64,000 nt of DNA from Taxawa tesnikishii (nom. ined.) (lineage: Eukaryota; Ascomycota; Dothideomycetes; Dothideales), in the NCBI GenBank assembly GCA_030247885.1, contig JAPDRO010000004.1, positions 124,001 through 188,000 of the forward strand, read 5' to 3'. Under the pieces are notes generated by a model that was not told the origin of the DNA, ran no database searches, and worked only from the letters and a program-made list of their open reading frames with translations. Numbering within the stretch: the first letter of the stretch is position 1; every line of letters begins with the position of its first letter. The translations under genes and the position numbers were made by a program. Below are positions 55,236 to 64,000 of this stretch, in pieces.

Positions 55236-58200
55236 GTTGATTATTGATTACTAAGGAAAGGGAAAGAAAAAGGAAAAGAAAATCCGAACCAAGACGAGGC
55301 AAGGAAAGATGAGGTCGTTTGAGTTGCTTGAGGATGATGATGGAGGACTGGATTGCTGGGCACCAACAGTGAACTTATAGATTCTTGCTCATGCCGTTCC
55401 TACGTGCAGTGCCTACCCTTCCGAGAATAGTTCCAGCAGGCCTAGCAGGCCTCTAGGGGGGATCACCGCCAGAATCAAGGTGTGGATACTGCTATGTTCA
55501 GGCCCGCCGTCGCCATCATGCATGGTGGCTCACACGAGATGCAGCCCTAAAGAACGGACCCAGTGACGATGCTCGGGAGTCACCGTCTGAGTTTCTCGAG
55601 GCAGCAACGCATCGCGAAGCAACGTTAGGGTCTGGAGAGTGTGCTTGCAGGTGGCTGTGAGTGTTGGTGACTCCCATGGGATGCACTCCTGTCAGCCGTG
55701 TAAGGAACGCTAGCCAGGACGCCTAGAGCTTATTTCCATGTGGGAGCTGTGGCTTGACATGCGCGAACCTGGCTGGCGGGCAGAAGCGAAGTGCAAAGGC
55801 CCAGTTTAGCACGATAGATGTGGCGTCTTTCCGAAGACGGTAAACGCAAAATAAGCGACTGACCAACAAGGCTGAGTGAGGCGCCAGTCAGCGAGCGGAT
55901 ATCCTACCGAGCGGGCCCAGGCCTTTCGGCGGGCTGGCTGATGCTCACAGGGACATGAATCGCTTGATCCGCCAAAGAAACCAGGCAGGATGCGCCTGTG
56001 ATGTCAAGATGGAACGTCAGTGGGATGCAGAAAAGACCTGGGGCCGAACTTGTGCAGCCTTGTGGCTCAGCCATCGTGAATAGCATGCGAATTCGGAGCC
56101 TATGCGGATGAGGCGTAGAGCCAACAATCCTCCTCGCCGAGATGCCGCAGCATGTTCGAGCCGCAGCATGTTCGAGCCGCAGCATGTTCGAGCCGCAGCA
56201 TTTCTGCATGCGCATGCATTGTGAAGCACGACGTTCAGGGGCAAGGCATTATGGCTAAGATATTTCCGAAGACAAGGAGCCGCTTGTAGAAGATTCGCAT
56301 TGTGGATCTGAGTGCTGTGAGACATGTAGAAGACACCAAGCTGAGCTAATGAGCGGAGAGGAGGAGCTGAAGTGCGGATAGACAGATAGACAGCCAGGAC
56401 AAGGGCTTTGGTACTATTTTTGGTAGTCGAACTAAGCCTTTTCTAAATACTAGTCGCCAAGTCGCTGCCTCGCTGCCTCGCTGCTCCTCTTCCTCTCCCT
56501 CTTCCTCTTCCTGTCTCCCGATGTACAAAACAACCAAACACACAGATTACGCTTGAAATTGCTGAAGCAGACAACATCTGTTTTGTTGGCGTGGGGAATA
56601 GACACTTTTAGGCAGCCTTCATCGCAGTGGCTTGGAGACATCACCAGCCGGACTGGCGGGCATGAGCCACATGATATCAACACACAATAGTCCACGACAC
56701 GGTCTCGTGATGCCAAATTTCGAAAGTAATCAAAAAGCTGTCTTGCTACCTGTAATTGGGAAAAAACCATCTGTCTCTACCCCGCCTTCACCGCTCTCAC
56801 AGTGCACTTGCCCTCTTCCCGTGATTCCTGCATCCTCATAATCTTTCCACATTCCCAAACGTTACATTCGTTTCTCCTCGACTTACATTATGCGGGACTC
56901 TACTCATTTCAACAGGCAGGCACCCGTGAACATCTGCCATGTGAGCTTCACTCACGCAGGTATTCCTGTCCCCATCTCACCGATTGCATGTCCACCTTCT
57001 TCCCCTATGCTTTGCTGTTTTCGCTTCGGGCGGTAATTGCGTGGAGCTTTGCGTACGGCGGCTCTTTCGGGAGACCACAGAAGCAACGCCTGCGGCGGGT
57101 TCTACCATGGTGTCTAGCGAGTTTGGTGTTGTAGTCGTACACCCATCCTGTGCTTCACCTGTTCGGGAAACCTCTGCCCTTCAAAAACCAGTACACTTGG
57201 ACCTGGCACTTTGGCAATGGATTCTCTCTGCTCACGTCCTCCTATTAGCATATTGATCTCTCACAGGAGCGATCAACGCATTGTCGTTACGATGCTGACG
57301 ATTGACTTGCTTGTCGGGGACATGGCAGGTCCCCATTGGGTAGTCCCTTCGATAAGAGCGGCTGGTTCGGATCCAGCAAGTGCCGTTCCTTTTGCCATCA
57401 TCTCTTCTGCGTCTCTTGTGTCCTTTTACCCCCAGAGTTCGTCTACTCTATCTGACTCCCCAGTCCAACACCACTCCAAAAACGTCAGCGGCCAACTGTA
57501 CGAGACGGGACTGGTCTCGATAACACACAAAAAGTCTTAGTCCAGCTTGGCACGTTTCCACTCTTGAGCAGGCGCAAGTAAGCGGTTGTTGCTCTCTTCG
57601 ATAAGTCAGGTGAGGAGAAACGGGATAGCTCTTTGACAGTAGGTGTCATGAGATCCGGTACACTGCTGGCCAAATTTGAGAAGGAAAGCAAAGAGTGTAG
57701 AGCTGAGGCCTGCAACCTGAGAATAGCGTAGGACGGCGTAAGCTCTTGAGATTAGTACGGATCCAGATACGCTGTTAATCCAACCACCCCCGATGATGCC
57801 ACCTGCAATCGTATACTCACGCCCTTTAGCAATGCGTGATCGCTTTGGGGCATCCGCGATGTTTCAGGACAACTAAAGAATGTCCGTCTAGTCTTCCTTG
57901 TTGCGGTTGGACTAGACTGTTTTCCTCAAGTGATGTGGAAAGTGTCGTGACTGGACTTGCCTGTTGCGGCTGCTGAAAAGGGAATGAGCCTCGAGCGTAC
58001 CTGCCCCAGTCAGAAGCCGGGAAAAGAAGGTAAAGTAGTGGTTCATCCAGAAACACAGAGTAATGTATGCGCGTCGTCAGTGACGCGGTTAGTGTGCGCA
58101 ACTTCTCTCCCATTCATGGTGGTACAAAAACCGGATCGGACTGGTCCGGGGATCATTCAGAAAGTCCTTTACTCCAGACTCCGTTTCCCAAAAATCATTT

Positions 58201-58391
58201 CGCCTGGAAGACTTCCTATGGCAACCCATTCCAGCTCATCCCGTTCCCATTTCCTTCCGCCAAATTGCGCCGAGACAAAGAAAGACCCGGCCCGATCCAA
58301 TGGTTCCACCTGGATGTTTCCTGTTCCATTGGTATGCGTATCCATTACGAAGGGCCATCATCATGTCAAGACGGCGGACGGTTTCATCCCT
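55236..58391. other. Gene-poor spacer
   Basis: About 3.1 kb without a supported gene. The left end is the laccase promoter. A 16-bp tandem repeat lies at 56145-56201. The rest contains only short open frames without domains. A CT-rich run lies at about 56460-56520. Confidence 0.5.
56145..56201. repeat. 16-bp tandem repeat, 3.6 copies
   Basis: Perfect head-to-tail copies of CCGCAGCATGTTCGAG at 56145-56160, 56161-56176 and 56177-56192, then a partial copy. Each unit contains TTCGA and a GCAGC core. Confidence 0.95.
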
Positions 58392-58911
58392 CTACTGCTT
58401 CTCCTCTCCCTCCACCGGACCTAGGTCTTTCTCGCGGGTAGTCGCGGGCTTTGCGAATAGTGAACGTGGCTTGATCGGCCTAGAGACGAGGTTGTAAGTA
58501 CGGACCTACAAGATTGGCGATAGCTGAAGGGGGCAAACGTACCCCTTGTTTATCTGTTTCTGCTTGAAGCTCGACAGCTTCTGGCTAGCGGGGCTCATGA
58601 TGGCGTCGGAGGGAGATACGTATGACTGCGAAGGCTTTCTGGATAGCAGCAACCGTGTCAGTGATCCATCGTTTGCGCTGCGCTTGCGCCATCCTTCGGG
58701 CTGCGAGAGCATGGTTCAATAGCTGAGGGTGTCTTGGAGTAGTAACGCACCCATTCTCCTCGTTCATGCGCTTCTCGAACATCTGGCGGTGGAAATCCAT
58801 GCTCTTAGGCTTGTTCTCGCCGCCATTGCCCTGCTCTTTGGTGTTGAATGGATTGCCGGACTGCTGGCCTGGGGTATCTGTGTCGCGGTCCGCGAGGACG
58901 TTGGAGGACAT
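58392..58911 (-). CDS. spo12: Spo12-family cell-cycle protein
   Basis: Predicted 114-residue Spo12-family protein, small nuclear regulators that help release Cdc14-type phosphatase and promote mitotic exit and meiosis. Three exons rebuild the family signature: exon 1 (58751-58911) carries NKPKSMDFHRQMFEKRM, exon 2 (58543-58638) carries SYVSPSDAIMSPASQKLSSF, and exon 3 (58392-58479) carries IKPRSLFAKPATTREK. Introns are 58639-58750 (GTGCGT, CACTGAC branch, CAG) and 58480-58542 (GTACGT, TAG). Phases match and the total is exactly 115 codons including the stop. The gene is easy to miss because each exon is short and open frames run past the splice sites. It lies next to the NmrA gene, with no functional link apparent. 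Confidence 0.82.
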
Positions 58912-59215
58912 GTCGATAGGACTAAGTTGGAGTTTTGGGGGTTTCCACGTGGAGGATGTGCAGAATGTTGTACTTTGGATTCTCCCGATCAGTTGGTGTG
59001 CTCGTTGATATCTCGCTGTGGTTTTGTCAGTTATGGGGTTGTAGTATGGGTGATGATGTAGTGGGCAGGAGCGAAAGTCAACAAAGCCCGTTTCCCAGAC
59101 ATTTCTTGGCGTTTCACATGTGAAATGTTATGACTCTTCCATTGCAAGCGACCGCATCCATTCAAGATTATTTATCATAAGAATGAGATGTATGACTGCG
59201 AATCTCAACCGTACT

Positions 59216-60130
59216 CTATGCCCTCCTGAAACCACTGCTCTCCCGGAGCCAGGTGGAGAAATCCTGCATTCCGGGATATCTCTTCTTAAGCGCCGCCACG
59301 TCCGCTCCAAATCCTTGCGCCTTGAACCAATCGAACATGATGCCCAACTGCTCTCTCAGAACCAACCTGATGGCTGAACCGACCAGTCCAAATGTAGTGG
59401 GCATATCCTTGCCAGTCTGACTCTGGAAGATCTTGTTCGCCTCGGCCGGCGAAAGCTCGTCCCCAGCAAGCGACAACGATCTGTTGCGGTACTCGGTGCT
59501 CTCTGCATTGAGAAAAGCATCAGCCGCAACCTTCCCAACGTCCTCCGAAGAGATCAGCTGCAGCTTCCGGTCGCGTCCATTCTGATACCACATCGTCGCG
59601 AAAGCCTTGCCGATGAAGTCAGGCGTTAAGTTCTCCATAAACGCAACCGGACGTAGAATCGTCCATGTCATTCCCTGCTTGCTGGCCGCTGCCTTCTGCT
59701 GGAGGTCCCTTTCGATATTAAACTTGGATACGAAATGCGGCACACTAGTCGGGTCTTGCTCGCTTCGCTCATTGCCACCCCGGTCGGCGGATGTGTAGAC
59801 GATGTGCTGGACTCCGGCTTCCACAGCTGCTGCCGTGAGCGCTTTGCCGTACTGCTCTTCCTTCTCTGCGTTCGGCAGAGGCAACTGAACTGAGAAGACG
59901 CCCCATGGGTGCTCGATCTGCTTGAAGATGGCAGTACAGTCGTTCAGATCACCCTCAATCACGGAGATGTTGGGTTTGGAGGTCAGAGCTCGCGCGCCTC
60001 GAGATGTCTTGTCGCGAGTAAGGGCATAGATGTGAAAAGGTTGTGAGGATTCTGATAGCAATGCTCGTATTACGGCACCGCCCTGCTTTCCTGTGGCTCC
60101 TGCGACCAGAAGACGGCGTGGGGCGCTCAT
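59216..60130 (-). CDS. NmrA-like NAD(P)-binding regulator
   Basis: Predicted 304-residue, intron-less atypical short-chain-dehydrogenase protein of the NmrA family, redox sensors or negative regulators that bind NAD(P) and often lack catalytic activity. Rossmann motif LLVAGATGKQGGAVIRALL at residues 7-25, then YALTRD, IEGDLNDCTAIF, HIVYTSADRGGNE, TWTILRPVAFMENL and EDVGKVAADAFL. The start at 60130 is the ATG directly before the Rossmann strand. An in-frame upstream extension to 60196 lacks family sequence. No frame break. Some relatives are isoflavone-reductase-like enzymes, so a reductase role cannot be excluded. Confidence 0.9.
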   Translation of the reverse strand: MSAPRRLLVAGATGKQGGAVIRALLSESSQPFHIYALTRDKTSRGARALTSKPNISVIEGDLNDCTAIFKQIEHPWGVFSVQLPLPNAEKEEQYGKALTAAAVEAGVQHIVYTSADRGGNERSEQDPTSVPHFVSKFNIERDLQQKAAASKQGMTWTILRPVAFMENLTPDFIGKAFATMWYQNGRDRKLQLISSEDVGKVAADAFLNAESTEYRNRSLSLAGDELSPAEANKIFQSQTGKDMPTTFGLVGSAIRLVLREQLGIMFDWFKAQGFGADVAALKKRYPGMQDFSTWLRESSGFRRA

Positions 60131-63100
60131 ACTGATCGAACTTTGGGGCCCCTTGTAAACAAAATCGAAACCGTGTTCCTGGTTTGTGTATAACACGATG
60201 CTTAGGACAGCTTGAATAGAATCAAAGACTCAGAAATAGAGATGCTGCTTGCCTTGTCTTCAACATTGCTGCTACTGTACGCCAGACTCGAAATACTTAT
60301 ACCATTACCCTGTAGTTCGTGTGCTGCGAAGCAGATGGAAGGCGGATAGATTTTCGGGATGCGGGAAACCAGAGGTAGGATCAATTCTGGAGGGCGGATG
60401 AATACAAATCCCGCCGGCTTCGACGTGTGGCTGTGGGATGGACGCGGAGCGATCAAGAGTCTTGGCTGGGTCGGGCTTGGATAGTTTGTCTACACGATCG
60501 GACATCCTCTTCCCCAGACCAGACTTACCATTGGGTTGGCAGCCCTTCCCAAGCCCTTGACCATGGCAAGGTAGTCGAGCTGTGCCGCCTTCAATGCAAG
60601 AAGCGACGATAAGGGCCGTCTATCCGAACGGTGCTACATACATAAACTACCGCATCCTGTGTCGTGCTGGCAGCAAAGTGTTTCACAACACAGACCAATA
60701 AATAGCCTGACAGATACAGGCGGGGTTCGTGTTTGTGTTACTCCGCTGCTGTTACTCCGGTCGCCGCTCACAAACGACCTTCACTAAACTCGGCATCAAG
60801 AATTAGAAATTCAGAGGGGCTTCACGGAAGCAAAAGTAAACGGGATCGGTCAGATTCGAACGCGGCATCTTCACGACGTGCAAGGAGTTTCGTAATATTG
60901 ACCAGTCGAATCACAATCCCCATGAGGCCCGCAGGATCATGCCCCGCAGTGTGAGCCAAGGTGGTGTTGCTGCCTTCAGCGTCACCGCCTGGCGCTCTCG
61001 CTCTCAGGTCCCGATGCACAGTAAGCCGCTTTGTGGAAGTACACATTAATGCGATTGTCTGGGATGGGTGTCCTCAACAGCAAACTTGGCTGACTGACGG
61101 TTGTCCAAAGGCAGCGGCATCATTACTCAGGCACCAACAGACCTAGATGTAGGTTCTTTGGGCTTCAGACCATTACAATGCAGATGAGCAGTTCGGGTTG
61201 CCGCCTCAGCACAGCAGGCAGTCAGCAAGTCGGACTGACAATTGAAACACACTCAACTTCTCTCACTGTTCCTGGCTTGATGAACCTTCCACAATCGTGC
61301 CCGCGCCCAGGTGCCTTCGTCAATGGCCATGAGCCCAACCGCATATTGGATGCTCGTTCGAACGAAACCCGCATCAAGTACGAGAAGGCCGAGGGAAAGC
61401 TCCATCGAGCCATGGCTGTCCCTAACAGAAAGAAAACCATGTAGGCTCAGAGGTTGTGCCTTGTAGGTCAACCACGGGAAGCAGATGGTGGGGCACGTAC
61501 GACAGCCACTTTACTGCGTGCAGAACAGAACAATGGTTGGAAGCGTGGATGTCAATGGTGGTCTCTTTTCAGAAACAGGAGGACCGTCAAGTGGAATGTC
61601 CGCAGCGTAAAGGGTTGGCACTCATATCACCCAAGATCAGGACTCTGCTGAATATCTGGGTGTGACTGTTGCCTTCTGGGCCTGCCGCATCAACAGAACG
61701 AATCGCTGGCACAGCGAACGCCTACCTTTCAAATCAGATTGTACTCAAAGTCCGATATCACTGTTCATCACTGTTCTCTTCGTCATCCAGGCTGTATAGA
61801 GAGGGGAGGTCATACATGTATACGTTGAAGCTCGCAGATGCCTGGCCTTGGAGCACTACTTGTCTAGGAAACCGATCTGCAGTCCGGCGAACCTCTATCG
61901 AAGCAATTGCCGAAAACGATGCGCTGAACGCAGACCTGCCATGATTTAGCACAACGTCCTAAGAATCCTGGCTGATGGGTGTATTGCCTTCTCTGGATGT
62001 TTGCTCATCAGACGTCTCCTGAAGATAACGACCGAGGAGTGGGGTCTGAAGAACTCTGACCATGTATTACACGTTGTCTGATGATCAGGATGACCCGCCG
62101 CATGTGCTGTAGTAGGCAGGAATCATGTACTGCTAAGAATATGCTAGAGATACTACCAACCTATGTGTGTGCGAAGAGTTGATCATGCGTCAAGGATCGA
62201 CAGATCTCACAGGTTGTCTGCGCTGTGTACTGCGGGTGAAGGTTGACCGCATCCCTGAGCAGGTGCTATTAAGTTCACTGACCTTCGTTGTACGATTCCA
62301 TAGCCAGCAAAGGTCCTCTCGAATCGCTTGCGTGGACCAACAACGAACCCTAGTGTACGTGCGTAGTGGTATGGACGAACCTGGACATTTGGGGAAAGGA
62401 TTGGCTTCGAATTGATCGGTAGTTTTGGGGAATTGTCCGAGTTGCTGGAGCGTAGCTAGTGCCATGTCTCAACCGGATTTTGGTTAGGTAAATCGAGTTA
62501 CCGACTCATGAGGCAGCGAGGGCTACATTTATTAGTCGACACTGCAAGCACATGAGGTTTGCTTCAAGTCCTCATGGCCAGTAATCGGCCTCGCACAAGG
62601 CCTGTTTCAGACACGGATTTTCCAAGCGTACCACCTCGTCACGATCGACTTCTGTGGAGCCCTCTGCAGGTTCGTAACTAACGCCAGTGGTGTGGATCAG
62701 AACGTGTGATTTCCCACTCCACGTGTGCTTGTGCCCTGCGCTAATGGCTGTTTCCGCTGTAGTGAATGTCGCTCAGTCCCTTCACACGTTCGTTGGACAC
62801 GGTGCCATCGACTACAACATCAGTATGGCTGGACGTTCTAGCGCGCGGGGCCGACTTGGAATGTTGTGCACACCAACCTCTGGTCAGACGACAGGAGGGT
62901 GCGGTCTGGTTTGGTGTGGGAAAAGAGCCTCATCTGGACACTCAGATCGCGACCCCTGCGACAAGCGAAGCATTATTTTGCCTTGTTTAGGCTTGATGGC
63001 AGGTCGTTGATGCCGCATCCTGTGACGCATGCGGCTGCCCCTTCCCGTCTCCAGGAGATGGCACTTGCAGACCCCGTTGGTCGCGAGAGGAAGAGCCTCG

Positions 63101-64000
63101 ACCATTGAGTCTATATTCCCGGGCCGATAAATGGTCGGCAACACGCAGTTCGTAGTCCGTCGTCTACCAAAGCCTCTGGCTTGAACGGATTTTAACTCCT
63201 AGGACACACGTACTCCTATAGGAGCTGGCGGCGCCGCGAGCTAAAACCTTATCGGGCCACCGTTCACTCAACCACCGCCGTTAACAACCAGAATGCAGGG
63301 AGAGTAGTAGGCTAACAGTGCTGTGCATGCGCTTTGGGATTTGTAAGGCAGCCCTCAATGGCTTATAGATGAGGATGTGATGCCGCCATTATGTACCGAC
63401 TCGGGCAGGCAGAGCACAGCGCGGGGCGTGATAAGATAGTGTGCAAGCCACGCTTCAATAGTCGTGTTGATCGAGAATCCCAGTCACCTGCGAACGCTTC
63501 ACAACTTCCATCCCCAAACGTAGTGCCGAAGGTGGGGGTGAGGAGGCTGATGGTGGGAAAGGAGACGATGATTTGGTACGCTGTTACACGGTAGGGATCG
63601 ACGATTCAAGACTTCCCTAAAACCTGCAGGAATGCACGCCGCTTCGCGCCTACTGGTAGCGCAGAGCCGCAGCGATCCCCGCGACCCACGACCCGCGGTC
63701 GCGCCTCGTCTCGTCCTACCGCGAACGGTGGTTGGTTGGCTGGCCCGCTAGTCCAACTTGCAACATGCTATACTCTTATAGAGCAGCCACAGCGCAGCTT
63801 CAGCGGAAACACCTGCTCTTAATAATAGGCATCTATGAAGCGGCGCGCTCTCAAAGTTTTGCGTTTAACAGAAGCGACTATATGTAGGTACTAGGTACGC
63901 CACGCTGCTGCTGACGTTACCGCTCAACCGGGGAAAGCCGGAATCGTGCGCAGCGCCGAGAAAACTCGCCGTCAAGCAGCGGCAGGCAAATGCAGGCGAG
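60131..64000. other. No supported gene
   Basis: About 3.9 kb with only short open frames (none over about 110 codons) and no recognisable domain on either strand. A tRNA-like stretch at 60842-60920 fails structural pairing. The far right has a GC-rich patch with palindromic CCGCGG/CGCGAC elements near 63680-63700. It could be decayed repeat or genuine spacer. Confidence 0.45.

Noticed and set aside
60842-60920. tRNA-like sequence on the minus strand (pairing 7-bp ends GGGATTG/CGATCCC and a TTCGAAT loop)
   Set aside because: The stem around the TTCGAAT loop and the anticodon stem do not pair, so only the ends and one loop look right. At best a relic or chance.

Overview
The window looks like a gene-rich chromosome segment of a filamentous ascomycete, most likely a Dothideomycete (inference). 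Supporting signs are short introns (about 50-110 nt) with CTAAC/CTGAC-type branch sites, an asco-type laccase ending in DSGL, a PRO11-type striatin, a Zn2Cys6 regulator, and multi-exon genes on both strands. No bacterial operon signals are present.

Layout. 1-8 kb: a small secreted protein, a secreted GH43 glycosidase and a seven-helix-like membrane protein. 8.5-11 kb: a decayed gene with a SAP-like motif and C2H2 fingers, possibly from a mobile element. 12-17 kb: a FAD oxidoreductase-Rieske enzyme and striatin. 17-22 kb: gene-poor DNA with a dispersed repeat and a fossil LTR-retrotransposon gag. 22-24.5 kb: an S15/CocE-type hydrolase with a foldback element upstream. 25.1-33.6 kb: a compact divergent cluster. 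35-45 kb: a conserved unknown protein, a CAP10/GT90 glycosyltransferase, an importin-13/Kap122 karyopherin and an MFS transporter. 45.8-48.2 kb: degenerate minisatellite-like DNA. 48.3-60.1 kb: ORC2, mitochondrial ArgJ, a decayed NADAR-like gene, laccase, a three-exon Spo12-family gene and an NmrA-like protein. 60.1-64 kb: nothing I can support.

The most interesting unit is the 25.1-33.6 kb cluster. It holds a 3-hydroxyacyl-CoA dehydrogenase fused to a YWTD-type propeller, a P450 with a non-membrane N-terminal domain and a substituted I-helix acid, a Zn2Cys6 regulator, and a cytochrome b5-TM-b5 reductase fusion that could power the P450. Its two divergent promoters carry five copies of the palindrome TCGGCCGA plus one near match, far above chance. 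The cluster probably encodes a self-regulated oxidative pathway on an acyl or hydroxy-acid substrate. The substrate is unknown.

A window-wide oddity is that at least eleven genes, including essential ones, carry one-base breaks. Most are a missing base and most of those lie in a run of one base. This pattern fits uncorrected assembly errors better than pseudogenes, so lengths below are given after allowing for them. Three introns appear to use GC-AG boundaries.
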